From: Caryophanales bacterium UBA6865
GTDB lineage: Bacteria; Bacillota_I; Bacilli_A; RFN20; CAG-826
Length of the DNA stretch: 39,541 nt
Assembly (NCBI GenBank): GCA_002449265.1
Contig: DKCV01000006.1
Location: 1 to 39,541, forward strand
Direction: 5' to 3'
Shown: one piece after another, positions 22,944 to 30,816 of the stretch
Position numbering within the stretch: the first letter of the stretch is position 1
Layout of the letters: the number at the start of each line of letters is the position of its first letter
Notes under the pieces: model-generated
Database searches by the model: none
The model's input: the letters and a program-made list of their open reading frames with translations, nothing else
What the model was told of the DNA's origin: nothing
Made by a program: the position numbers and the translations under genes

Positions 22944-23746
22944 CACGAAAGCTCTTTGTCTTTGATATTGATTCCACTCTTCTTCCGGCTGGCTATTCTT
23001 CTATTCCCGTTTCAACGGTTAGCGCTATAAATACCTTGCTTCAAGAAGGGCACGTGGTTGCGATTAATTCTGGTCGTCCATATGGAGGCATAAAACGTTT
23101 CTTAGACGCATTTTGCGGAGGGGAAAAATTCGCAATTGCCGCTAACGGGGCTGCTTTATATGATGAAAATGGAAAAGTCATTGAAGAAGAGACGATGCCA
23201 TTATCGATATTAGAGTACTTCAAGAACCGTTTCTTAAAGAAAGGAAGAGACGTCTACGCTTATTCGACTACCAATTCTCTTTACTTATATGGACCGACAT
23301 TATCTAGTTGGGCGAAATGGGAAATCGACGCAAATGCCATGTCAAATTACGTAGATTTGAATCTAACTAAGCTTCATAGCGGCACAAAAATACTCAAGGT
23401 TATGGTATGCGGGCCTAAAGAATGGATTCCTATTGTCCCCTTTTCAAAGGAAGAGCGGGAGCAATATCATATCGTCATTACCGGTAGCGAGTACTTAGAG
23501 ATTCTGCCTCATCACGTTGATAAAGCAGAGCCAATTCATTCTCTTTGCAAGCTCTTAAATATTGATGAAAATAATGTTTATTGCTTCGGAGATTCTGGCA
23601 ATGACATCGGAATGCTAAAAGCCTACCACGGCATTGCGATGGGGGAAGGGACATTAGAAGCGAAAAACGCCGCCGAATTTTTGACAAAACCATCTTATGA
23701 AGAAGGCATTCCCTTTGCCTTAAAAGAAATTTTAAAAGTGATTTAA
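22940..23746 (+). CDS. Cof-type HAD-IIB phosphatase
   Basis: 268 residues. Motif I FDIDSTLLP is unusual (DIDST rather than DxDGT). INSGRPYGGIKRFL, then a C2-type cap, and the last part CFGDSGNDIGMLKAYHGIAM with NAAEFLTK mark the Cof/YidA group, sugar- or cofactor-phosphate phosphatases. Coupled with the preceding HAD gene; cysS starts 12 bases later. Confidence 0.9.
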   Translation: MTRKLFVFDIDSTLLPAGYSSIPVSTVSAINTLLQEGHVVAINSGRPYGGIKRFLDAFCGGEKFAIAANGAALYDENGKVIEEETMPLSILEYFKNRFLKKGRDVYAYSTTNSLYLYGPTLSSWAKWEIDANAMSNYVDLNLTKLHSGTKILKVMVCGPKEWIPIVPFSKEEREQYHIVITGSEYLEILPHHVDKAEPIHSLCKLLNIDENNVYCFGDSGNDIGMLKAYHGIAMGEGTLEAKNAAEFLTKPSYEEGIPFALKEILKVI

Positions 23747-23758
23747 TGGAGGACTCCT

Positions 23759-25111
23759 ATGAAGGAAGTTAAATTATTTAATTCGCTAGGAAACAAAATT
23801 GAGACTTTTGTTCCTTTAGTGCCCAATAAGGTCAGCATGTATTTCTGCGGACCAACCGTCTATAACGATCCTCACGTTGGCAATTTTAGGCCTGTTATTG
23901 TTAGTGACGTTCTTCGCCGCTTATTTATGCATTTAGGCTATAAAGTCACTTTCGTAAGCAATTACACGGATGTCGATGACAAAATCATCAAACGTGCGAA
24001 AGAGCTTGGAATTACGGAAAAAGAGCTTACGGAATCCGTCATCAAAGAATATCGTTCTTTGGTTAGTGCAGTGGGCTCATTGCAGCCTGATGTTACTCCT
24101 AAGCCAACCGTTTATATGCCAGAGATTATTTCTTATGTGGAAGATTTAGTCAAAAGCGGTGCCGCTTATGAAAAAGATGGTGATGTTTATTTGCGCGTTA
24201 AGAACATTCCTGATTATGGCGAATTAAGCGGTAATAACATTGAAGATCTAGAAAGCGGTGCAAGAATCGACGTCAACGATAAAAAAGAGGACCCTCTTGA
24301 TTTTGCACTTTGGAAAAAGACCACTGAAGGAATTAAATGGGCTTCGCCATGGGGCGAAGGAAGACCTGGCTGGCATACCGAATGCTGCGTCATGATTAAT
24401 TCCATCTTTAAAGACCAAAACGGCTATATCGATATCCATGGCGGCGGCTTTGATTTGAAGTTCCCTCATCACGAAAACGAAATGGCGCAAGCAAAGGCAC
24501 ATAATGGGAACAAACTTGCCCGTTACTGGATTCATAATGGCTTCATCAATATGAATAATCAAAAGATGAGCAAATCGCTTGGCAATGTTGTTCTTATGAA
24601 AGACGTTAATAAGCAATATGGCGGAATCCCCTTCCGCCTTATGATTTTAGCTGCCCATTACCGTGCGCCTGCTTCTTTTAGCGAAGAAACAATGAAAGAA
24701 GCCACCAAAAAATACAATCAATTAACTTCGAGCGTCCGTCGCGCTGCGATAACCTTGCAAATCCTTGGTAAAGATGTACAAAACCCTGCTATTTTTACTG
24801 ATTCCGATTCGAAAGTCATCGACGCTCTTTGCGATGATTTGAACACACCAAACGCTTTAAGTGCCCTTTATGAGGAAAATAAAGCCCTCAATATTGAACT
24901 CAATAAGAAGCCAGTTAACGCTGATGCACTTTATGATGCGTTTAAGCGAGTCTATTCCGATATGGATGTTTTAGGGCTTCCTGCCCCTTGCCCTTTATTG
25001 ACTGAGGAAGATAAGTCACTATTTGCCGCCTATGAAGAAGCGAAAGCGAAAAAAGATTTCCCTAAGTCGGATGAAATTCGTTCCAAACTCATCGACCGTC
25101 ATTTGTTCTAA
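23759..25111 (+). CDS. cysS: Cysteinyl-tRNA synthetase
   Basis: 450 residues, a little shorter than usual (about 465). Class I signatures: YFCGPTVYNDPHVGNFRP (HIGH-like HVGN; the Cys is a zinc ligand) and NQKMSKSLGN (KMSKS). FVSNYTDVDDKIIKRA, WHTECCVMI and FDLKFPHHENEMAQ supply the rest of the zinc site and Cys pocket. The C-terminal helical domain ends ARKD-like (KAKKDFPKSDEIRSKL). Ribosome binding site TGGAGGA. In Bacillus the same gene starts the cysS-mrnC-rlmB-rae1-sigH block. Confidence 0.97.
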   Translation: MKEVKLFNSLGNKIETFVPLVPNKVSMYFCGPTVYNDPHVGNFRPVIVSDVLRRLFMHLGYKVTFVSNYTDVDDKIIKRAKELGITEKELTESVIKEYRSLVSAVGSLQPDVTPKPTVYMPEIISYVEDLVKSGAAYEKDGDVYLRVKNIPDYGELSGNNIEDLESGARIDVNDKKEDPLDFALWKKTTEGIKWASPWGEGRPGWHTECCVMINSIFKDQNGYIDIHGGGFDLKFPHHENEMAQAKAHNGNKLARYWIHNGFINMNNQKMSKSLGNVVLMKDVNKQYGGIPFRLMILAAHYRAPASFSEETMKEATKKYNQLTSSVRRAAITLQILGKDVQNPAIFTDSDSKVIDALCDDLNTPNALSALYEENKALNIELNKKPVNADALYDAFKRVYSDMDVLGLPAPCPLLTEEDKSLFAAYEEAKAKKDFPKSDEIRSKLIDRHLF

Positions 25112-25274
25112 TCTTTACAATCTTTTTTTGAATCATCGTAACCTTTATTTAAAATTTCGCATAGTAGCTAATATTTATTTCTTAAAGTGAGCTGTCTCTT
25201 ATTATAAATTGAGGTCGATTTATACGAATTTCTAATTAGGATTAACGCAAAAGAATCTCGAAAAGGAGTAACCA

Positions 25275-25994
25275 ATGAGTACCATTATCTATGGCAAGAA
25301 CGCAATTGCGTCTTCCTTGTCCAATCACAAAGTCGAAACTCTCTATGTGAGTACTCGCTTAAAGACCGACCGTTTTACGCTTAAGCTACCTCTTAATGGC
25401 ATTAACGTAAAATACGTAGCGGATGGTGAACTCTCGCATTTAGCAAAGACTGACCGCCATCAAGGATTTGTCGCTCTTGTGAAGGATTATGAAACGGTAT
25501 CCTTAGAAGAACTGATTCAAAATGCAAAGAGCGAAGAGTATCCTCTTCTAGCGATGCTTGATGGCATTGAGGATCCCCATAACCTTGGTGCGATACTTCG
25601 TTCCGCCGATGCCTTCGGCGTGAAAGGAATCATCATGAAAAGCCATGGCGAAGTTTCGCTCAACGGAACGGTTGCAAAAGTATCTACTGGAGCAATTGAT
25701 TTTGTGAAGGTCTCTGTTGTGACGAACTTATCTAACGCCATCGAAACGTTAAAAAAGAATGGTTATTGGATTGTTTCTAGCGATGGAGAAGCGACAACTC
25801 TTTACGATTCCATTGATTACAAATGCCCGATTTGCGTGGTTATTGGTAGTGAAGGGTTCGGTATTAGCCGCCTTGTCCTTAAAAATAGCGACTTCGTGGT
25901 CAAAATACCGATGTATGGACATGTGAATAGTCTCAATGCGAGCGTTGCTGCTTCAACCTTCTTTGCGATGATTGATCATCTCCGCCGACATTAG
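25275..25994 (+). CDS. rlmB: SpoU-family rRNA 2'-O-methyltransferase (RlmB-like)
   Basis: 239 residues. An N-terminal L30e-like substrate-binding domain (YGKNAIASSL) and a C-terminal knotted SPOUT domain with the three SpoU motifs: LDGIEDPHNLGAILRSADAF, VVIGSEGFGISRL and VKIPMYGHVNSLNASVAAS. RlmB/TrmH-type enzymes methylate G2251 of 23S rRNA; the exact target is not certain. The 163 bases between cysS and this gene hold no gene, so the RNase mini-III gene (mrnC) found here in Bacillus is absent. Confidence 0.92.
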   Translation: MSTIIYGKNAIASSLSNHKVETLYVSTRLKTDRFTLKLPLNGINVKYVADGELSHLAKTDRHQGFVALVKDYETVSLEELIQNAKSEEYPLLAMLDGIEDPHNLGAILRSADAFGVKGIIMKSHGEVSLNGTVAKVSTGAIDFVKVSVVTNLSNAIETLKKNGYWIVSSDGEATTLYDSIDYKCPICVVIGSEGFGISRLVLKNSDFVVKIPMYGHVNSLNASVAASTFFAMIDHLRRH

Positions 25995-26021
25995 CGAACT
26001 TGCCTCCAAAAGGAGAGGCCA

Positions 26022-26639
26022 ATGGCAAATTACAATCTAGCAAGCGATGAAGAATTGCTCTTTTTGTCGCGTTCAGGAGACGAAAAAGCACAAGAGCAAC
26101 TCGACATGAGATATTGCAAGAATCATAAGCGATTTGTATATCTAGTTGCACCAGATTTAGTTCGTTTTCATTCGATCTGCGATTTAAGCGCGATTGCTTT
26201 TCAATGCTACCTCCGTTGCTTAAACCGTTACCAATTTGGTAGCTCCTACTTTCGGAATTACTACGAAACGTGTTTACGAAATGATTTCTCGCGTGTTCGG
26301 AAAGACGTTTATGAAGAAAGGAAAGGCGTTTTGATGTCGCTTGACGAAACACGCAGCGTTGACGAACTTACTTATCACGATGTCATTCCTTCTTCATGCG
26401 TCTATGACAATCCGCAAAAATATGTCGATTATTTTGAAGAGGTGCTTTCCTTAAATTTAGCGCCTAGTTGCATCGATTCGGAGGTGCTTTTAGTTGCTAG
26501 GCTACGTTTAGAAGGGATGCCGTTTAAAGAGATAGCGACCACACTTAATCTTTCCGTGCGGAAAGTGTATTACCGTTATCGAATCTACGAAGAAGAAGTG
26601 AAAAAACTGCTGAAGAAACAAGGCTACGCTCAAGCCTAA
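26022..26639 (+). CDS. Divergent sigma-70 family factor in the sigH position
   Basis: 205 residues. The N-terminus has a sigma region 2-like opening (DEELLFLSRSGDEKAQEQLD) and the C-terminus a region 4 helix-turn-helix (ARLRLEGMPFKEIATTLNLS, then VRKVYYRYRIYEEE). The middle (60-150) is diverged and region 2 is not convincing for DNA melting. In Bacillus the sigma-H gene follows rlmB and rae1 and precedes rpmG; this gene has exactly that location. The canonical rae1 is missing (27-base gap). Likely a SigH descendant controlling an unknown, perhaps competence-like, regulon. Confidence 0.65.
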   Translation: MANYNLASDEELLFLSRSGDEKAQEQLDMRYCKNHKRFVYLVAPDLVRFHSICDLSAIAFQCYLRCLNRYQFGSSYFRNYYETCLRNDFSRVRKDVYEERKGVLMSLDETRSVDELTYHDVIPSSCVYDNPQKYVDYFEEVLSLNLAPSCIDSEVLLVARLRLEGMPFKEIATTLNLSVRKVYYRYRIYEEEVKKLLKKQGYAQA

Positions 26640-26770
26640 AACGAAGTAAGACGCAATGCTAGTTTCAAGATTTGCTAAAATTCACCCTTCTATTAGAGAA
26701 GAATTCTAATTCTTCTTGCAAAGCACCCTCTCCTTGACTAAGATATTGACGCTGAGATTTAGGATAACTT

Positions 26771-26920
26771 ATGGGTAGGGAAAAAGTTTTTTTGGTTTGT
26801 AGCGAATGTCTCTCGAGAAATTACTCAATTCCGAAAAGAGAGAACCGAACTGAGCGCCTAGAGCTCATGAAGTATTGCCCACATTGTGGAAAGCACACGC
26901 TCCACAAAGAAAGCAAATAA
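26771..26920 (+). CDS. rpmG: Large-subunit ribosomal protein L33, zinc form
   Basis: 49 residues, below most length cut-offs. MGREKVFLVCSECLSRNYS, then ELMKYCPHCGKHTLHKESK. Zinc ligands C10, C13, C36 and C39. Ribosome binding site TTAGGATA is modest. Sits right before secE as in Bacillus. Confidence 0.95.
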   Translation: MGREKVFLVCSECLSRNYSIPKRENRTERLELMKYCPHCGKHTLHKESK

Positions 26921-26935
26921 TTGAGGAGGGAAATT

Positions 26936-27130
26936 ATGACTCCAGTGAAGTACATGAAAGAAGTCGTCAAGGAAGGCAAGCGCGTTCGTTGGCCAAAGCG
27001 TGAACAACTATGGCCCGCTGTTGCGGTTGTCATTTGCATCTCTATTTTTGTCGCTCTTTTCTTAGCGCTTGAAGATTTAACTGCTGCAAGCATTATCTCC
27101 CAACTTAAGAACGCATTCGGAGGAAAATAA
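26936..27130 (+). CDS. secE: Preprotein translocase subunit SecE
   Basis: 64 residues from the ATG at 26936 (ribosome binding site TGAGGAGG); the longer frame from TTG at 26921 runs through that site. KEVVKEGKRVRWPKREQLWP is the SecE amphipathic helix, followed by one transmembrane helix (VAVVICISIFVALFLALE). Clamps the SecY channel encoded at 14085. Confidence 0.95.
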   Translation: MTPVKYMKEVVKEGKRVRWPKREQLWPAVAVVICISIFVALFLALEDLTAASIISQLKNAFGGK

Positions 27131-27132
27131 AC

Positions 27133-27687
27133 ATGCCAGCACAATTAGGCGAAAAGCAGTGGTATATCGTTACCACTTATTCCATGCATGAATCAAAAAC
27201 CGCTGATAACCTTAAGAAACGTATTGTTTCTATGAACATGCAGGATCAAATTCTTCGTGTTTTGGTTGCCGAACAAGAAGTACCAGTCTTAAAAGATGGC
27301 CTTCCAACCGGGAAAACCAAAACCATTAACCTTTATCCAGGCTATATCTTCGTTGAAATGATCATGACCGACCAATCTTGGTATATCGTTCGTAATACTC
27401 CAGGTGTCACTGGTATCGCTGGTTCTAGCGGTGGTGGACAAAAGCCAACCCCAGTTACTCGTGAAGAGATTGAACCAGTTCTCAAGAGAATGGGCATGAT
27501 CGATAGTTCGATGTATGACCGTTATAACATTGGCGATAAAGTCAAAGTTATCCACGGACCGCTTGAAGGAACGGAAGGCACGATTATCTCCATCGATAAA
27601 GATACTGGCGCTTGCCGCGTTGATACGGTGTTCTTCGGAAGAAGTACCCCAGTTGATGTCGACTTCTCCGAAATCGAAAGAGTCTAA
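27133..27687 (+). CDS. nusG: Transcription elongation/antitermination factor NusG
   Basis: 184 residues. NGN domain (QWYIVTTYSMHESKTADNLK, GYIFVEMIMTDQSWYIVRNT) and C-terminal KOW domain (IGDKVKVIHGPLEGTEGTI). Binds the RNA polymerase clamp and couples to S10. Starts two bases after secE and ends in its own terminator, which separates it from rplK here, unlike in Bacillus. Confidence 0.97.
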   Translation: MPAQLGEKQWYIVTTYSMHESKTADNLKKRIVSMNMQDQILRVLVAEQEVPVLKDGLPTGKTKTINLYPGYIFVEMIMTDQSWYIVRNTPGVTGIAGSSGGGQKPTPVTREEIEPVLKRMGMIDSSMYDRYNIGDKVKVIHGPLEGTEGTIISIDKDTGACRVDTVFFGRSTPVDVDFSEIERV

Positions 27688-27699
27688 TTCACATTTTCA

Positions 27700-27730
27700 A
27701 ATCCTCCGCTTGAAACACGGGGGATTTTTT
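27700..27730 (+). terminator. Intrinsic terminator after nusG
   Basis: AATCCTCCG (27700-27708)/CGGGGGATT (27718-27726), nine pairs with one G-U, followed by T's to 27730. Confidence 0.85.
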
Positions 27731-27764
27731 CTTCACTAAGAACTAGCGAAAACTGTGAAAAACG

Positions 27765-27793
27765 ATGGGGATGGCCGAAATTGCCATCCCCAT
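27765..27793 (-). terminator. Perfect 11-bp hairpin, T-tract on the minus strand
   Basis: ATGGGGATGGC (27765-27775) and GCCATCCCCAT (27783-27793) pair perfectly. On the minus strand CG and five T's follow, as in a leftward intrinsic terminator. It lies between nusG and the metal operon, both rightward. Confidence 0.5.
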
Positions 27794-27849
27794 TAGATTT
27801 CGCAGATCCTTTCTTTTTTTGCTGGCTAAAAATAGCTACAAAAACTTTT

Positions 27850-27900
27850 ATGAACGAATATTCATATTTATGTTGATTTATGAATCGATATTCATATAAT
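27850..27900 (+). promoter_or_regulatory. Metal-operon promoter with two ArsR/SmtB-type operators
   Basis: Two copies of ATGAA-N6-TTCAT at 27850-27865 and 27880-27895, centres 30 bp apart (about three helical turns), matching the TGAA-N6-TTCA core known for ArsR/SmtB repressors. The second copy lies in the spacer of a promoter TTGATT (27873-27878) - 16 - TATAAT (27895-27900), so bound repressor would block RNA polymerase. Confidence 0.85.
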
Positions 27901-27933
27901 AAGTTCGTAAAATATGAAAGGAGATTCATATTT

Positions 27934-28230
27934 ATGCCAAAAATGCCAGATGACAAAACATTAGACAAGATGGAATCGCTACTGAATATCGCTAGTGACT
28001 TCACTCGCCTAAAAATTCTTTATTCGATAAGTGATGGCGAAAAAAACGTAAGTGAGATTATTAAGGAAAGCGGTGCTTCTCAGTCCTTAATCTCTCATCA
28101 GCTTCACGTTTTAAAGAAAGCAAATCTGGTGTCCACCCATAAAGAGGGGACCAAAGTTTATTATCGTCTCAGCGACGAGCATGTTACGAAGCTATTAGAA
28201 GTCGTACATGAACACGTTTTGGAGGAATAG
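27934..28230 (+). CDS. ArsR/SmtB-family metal-sensing repressor
   Basis: 98 residues from the ATG at 27934 with AAAGGAG upstream; a frame opening at 27880 is inside the promoter. Winged helix: ARS-type core SDFTRLKILYSISDGEKNVS, then SGASQSLISHQLHVLKKANL and EGTKVYYRLSDEHV. Near the C-terminus VVHEHVLEE and SDEHV provide Asp/His residues of the alpha5 site (D-x-H ... H-x2-E/H), which suggests Zn/Co/Cd sensing as in SmtB/CzrA, rather than the alpha3 Cys site of arsenic or CadC types; no Cys is present in the protein. Two bases separate it from the ATPase gene. Confidence 0.88.
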   Translation: MPKMPDDKTLDKMESLLNIASDFTRLKILYSISDGEKNVSEIIKESGASQSLISHQLHVLKKANLVSTHKEGTKVYYRLSDEHVTKLLEVVHEHVLEE

Positions 28231-28232
28231 TT

Positions 28233-30191
28233 ATGCCTTGCGCTTGCCATGAACATCATCATGAATGCCATGATGAAAAAGAAGAAAATCAATCGATATT
28301 TAATAAAGAATTTTGGATTAAAATCGTCCGTTTATCATTGTCTTTGGTTCTCATGCTTTTGGGTTTCTTTATTTTTAATGAAGAAAACTATGGGCTCTGG
28401 GTCAATTTTGGCGTCATGCTAGCCTCCTTTTTGATTGTTGGCTATGACGTATTATTAGAAGCAGTAGAAGGCATTGTGAAGGAAAAGAATCCTTTTAGCG
28501 AAGAATTCCTAATGACGATAGCGACGATTGGCGCTTTCTCTCTCCGCTTCTTTGGAAAAGAGCACAACGAGTTCTTCGAAGCCGTCATGGTTATGTTTCT
28601 CTTCCAAGTCGGTGAACTATTTGAAGATATCGCGACCTCTAGAAGTCATAAGGCTATTACTGATGCAGTGGGACTACGCGCAAAAATCGCCCATAAGAAA
28701 GAAGGAGAAGCGATTATTGACGTTGATCCTCAATCTCTATCCGTTAACGATTCGATTCTTGTGAAAGTCGGCGAAATTATTCCAGCGGATGGAATGATTA
28801 TTGAAGGGGAAGGATTTGTCGATATGTCCTCTCTTACTGGTGAACCAGTGCCAGTGAAAAAGAGCGTGGGGCAAGAAGTCGCTAGTGGAACGATTCTTCG
28901 TTCTGGCTCTTTGCTGGTTCGTGTTCTCAAAGAATACGAAGATAGCACGGTCCGCAAAATTATTAAGCTCATGGAAGAAGGCGCGGAAAGTAAATCAAAA
29001 GCGACGAGATTCGTTGATAAATTCGCTAAAATTTATACGCCCGTTGTTGTCGCTTTAGCCGTAACTGTCGCGGTAGTTCCGCCTTTGTTTTTGGGAATCA
29101 GTGACTATGTTACGTGGGAAACTTGGATTTATCGAGCCCTTAGCTTCTTAGTTATTTCTTGTCCTTGCGCGATTGTTATTTCTGTGCCTCTTGCTTATTT
29201 TGCTGGTATTGGCTTAGCCTCGAAAAACGGAATTATTGTCAAAGGAGCAGGGGTATTTGATCAGCTCGAATCCTTAAAAACTGTCGTTTCCGATAAAACT
29301 GGGACTTTGACTTATGGCGTTTTTAAAATCACCAAAGTCGCTCCTTACGAGGTGAGTGAAGACGAATTATTGACGTATCTAAAAGCTGCTGAAAGCCGTT
29401 CTTCTCATCCGCTTGCCAGTGCGATTATTGCAGGCTCAAATATCTCAGAAATCGCTGCAAAAGTTACTTCTTTTGACGAAATTGCTGGCAAAGGAACCAA
29501 AGCAGTTTACGAAGGCAAGACAATTTTGGCGGGAAATGCCACGCTTTTAAAAGAAGCAGGAATTGAATTTAGCCCTGCTAACGATATTGGTTCGATTGTT
29601 TATGTCGCTTTAGACCAAAACTACATTGGTTATGTTGTGTGTTCGGATGTTACGCGTAAAGAAGCGCGTTCCATGATTAGCGGACTACATAAATTTGGCA
29701 TTTCTACTTGCATGCTGACCGGTGATAAAGAAGCCAATGCTGAGTTAGTTTCCAAAGAACTTGGAATCGAAGAGCATCATAGTGAACTGCTTCCAAGTCA
29801 AAAGACGGGGATTTTGCAGAGTAAATTAACAAAAGACGGCAAAACTGTCGCGTTTATTGGGGATGGAATTAACGACGCCCCATCCATCTCGATGGCGGAT
29901 GTCGGAGTAGCGATGGGCGGGATTGGAAGTGACCTTGCGATTGAAACTGCGGATGTCGTAATTATGAATGACGATCCTAGTAAGCTAGTCACCGCTTTAA
30001 AGATTTCACGTAAAACGCGTGGACAGGTTTTGTTCAATATCATTTTCTCGATTTTAGTGAAAGTGACCATCATGGTTCTTGCCTTGGTGCTTCCGAACAT
30101 GCCGTTACTTATCGCCGTGCTCGCTGATACGGGATTAACGATGCTTCTTGTCTTGCTTACTGTGACCCTTTTATACCGCAAGATTCGTTAA
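28233..30191 (+). CDS. Heavy-metal P1B-type ATPase (Zn/Cd/Co/Pb exporter type)
   Basis: 652 residues. Instead of an HMA domain, the N-terminus is a short metal-rich tail (MPCACHEHHHECHDEK). Six to eight transmembrane helices; ion-binding SCPCAIVISVP near residue 308; actuator DMSSLTGEPVPVKKS; phosphorylation DKTGTLT near 354; SHPLASAI (HP locus of P1B pumps); MLTGDKEANAE and GDGINDAPSISMADVGVAMG. The C-P-C motif and ArsR partner with an alpha5 site point to export of divalent Zn/Cd. The operon is inserted between nusG and rplK, which are adjacent in Bacillus. Confidence 0.93.
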   Translation: MPCACHEHHHECHDEKEENQSIFNKEFWIKIVRLSLSLVLMLLGFFIFNEENYGLWVNFGVMLASFLIVGYDVLLEAVEGIVKEKNPFSEEFLMTIATIGAFSLRFFGKEHNEFFEAVMVMFLFQVGELFEDIATSRSHKAITDAVGLRAKIAHKKEGEAIIDVDPQSLSVNDSILVKVGEIIPADGMIIEGEGFVDMSSLTGEPVPVKKSVGQEVASGTILRSGSLLVRVLKEYEDSTVRKIIKLMEEGAESKSKATRFVDKFAKIYTPVVVALAVTVAVVPPLFLGISDYVTWETWIYRALSFLVISCPCAIVISVPLAYFAGIGLASKNGIIVKGAGVFDQLESLKTVVSDKTGTLTYGVFKITKVAPYEVSEDELLTYLKAAESRSSHPLASAIIAGSNISEIAAKVTSFDEIAGKGTKAVYEGKTILAGNATLLKEAGIEFSPANDIGSIVYVALDQNYIGYVVCSDVTRKEARSMISGLHKFGISTCMLTGDKEANAELVSKELGIEEHHSELLPSQKTGILQSKLTKDGKTVAFIGDGINDAPSISMADVGVAMGGIGSDLAIETADVVIMNDDPSKLVTALKISRKTRGQVLFNIIFSILVKVTIMVLALVLPNMPLLIAVLADTGLTMLLVLLTVTLLYRKIR

Positions 30192-30213
30192 ATTTTATTC
30201 TCTAATCAACTTG

Positions 30214-30238
30214 GCCCTTGGTTTTCCAGGGGCTTTTT
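30214..30238 (+). terminator. Intrinsic terminator of the metal operon
   Basis: GCCCTTGG (30214-30221), TTTT loop, CCAGGGGC (30226-30233), one G-U, then TTTTT. Confidence 0.9.
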
Positions 30239-30260
30239 CGCTCTTTCTATAAGAAAGGAG

Positions 30261-30289
30261 TTGTTTTTCCCTCTTCTAGAGCGTATGAT
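30261..30289 (+). promoter_or_regulatory. Probable rplKA promoter
   Basis: TTGTTT (30261-30266) - 17 - TATGAT (30284-30289), giving a start near 30296 and a leader of about 90 bases. It lies after the metal-operon terminator, so rplK is not dependent on nusG transcription. Confidence 0.6.
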
Positions 30290-30326
30290 TTTCTCCGTGC
30301 GCCGATTACGTGCGCATATATTACGC

Positions 30327-30357
30327 GTGGAAGGGGAAGGCGAAATCCTCGAACCAC
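30327..30357 (+). ncRNA. Candidate L1-binding leader hairpin
   Basis: GTGG (30327-30330)/CCAC (30354-30357) and GGGGA (30333-30337)/TCCTC (30346-30350, one G-U) stack around an asymmetric internal loop AA/GAA. A two-helix stem with an internal loop ahead of rplK-rplA is the layout of known L1 autoregulatory sites. Sequence match to the consensus has not been tested. Confidence 0.4.
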
Positions 30358-30388
30358 TGCCAACAATTCTCAAAAAAGGAGGAGAACT

Positions 30389-30799
30389 ATGGCTAAAAAA
30401 ATCGTCAAAGTCCTCAAGATGGAACTCCCTGGTGGAGAAGCCCATCCAGGACCAAAGCTTGCTTCTGCAGGCGTTCAAATGGCCAAATTCTGCACCGAAT
30501 TCAATGCGAAAACCTCGGACAGAAAAGGCGAAGTCGTTCCGGTCATCATTACGGCTTACGAAGACAAATCCTATGCCTTCGAAATCAAGACCAGCCCAGT
30601 GAGTGGCTTATTACTCAAAGCAGCGGGCATTCAAAAAGGCTCGGGTAACCCAAAGAAAATCGTTGGGCATATCTCTGATGCTGATTTGACCAAAATCGCT
30701 GAATACAAGATGCCAGACCTCAACGCGAATGACGTTGATGCTGCAAAGAAAATCGTCGCTGGAAGCGCCCGTCAAATGGGTATCGCCATCGACAAATAA
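30389..30799 (+). CDS. rplK: Large-subunit ribosomal protein L11
   Basis: 136 residues from the ATG at 30389 (ribosome binding site AAGGAGGAG). The usual proline-rich loop PPVGPALGQ is replaced by AHPGPKLASA (residues 18-27), while FCTEFNAKTSDRKGEVVPVI and KGSGNPKKIVGHISDADL are normal. L11 forms the GTPase-associated centre with 23S rRNA 1067. The changed loop is where thiostrepton-type antibiotics contact the protein. Confidence 0.95.
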   Translation: MAKKIVKVLKMELPGGEAHPGPKLASAGVQMAKFCTEFNAKTSDRKGEVVPVIITAYEDKSYAFEIKTSPVSGLLLKAAGIQKGSGNPKKIVGHISDADLTKIAEYKMPDLNANDVDAAKKIVAGSARQMGIAIDK

Positions 30800-30816
30800 T
30801 GGAGGACCGCTAAATT

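Noticed and set aside
26734..26770. Promoter TTGACT ... TAGGAT before rpmG
   Set aside because: Spacing is 20 bases and the start of RNA would fall at or past the ATG; too weak to list.
30218..30388. N-terminal extension of L11 from an upstream start
   Set aside because: This stretch contains the metal-operon terminator, a promoter and a hairpin; the canonical M-A-K-K-I start at 30389 has a strong ribosome binding site.
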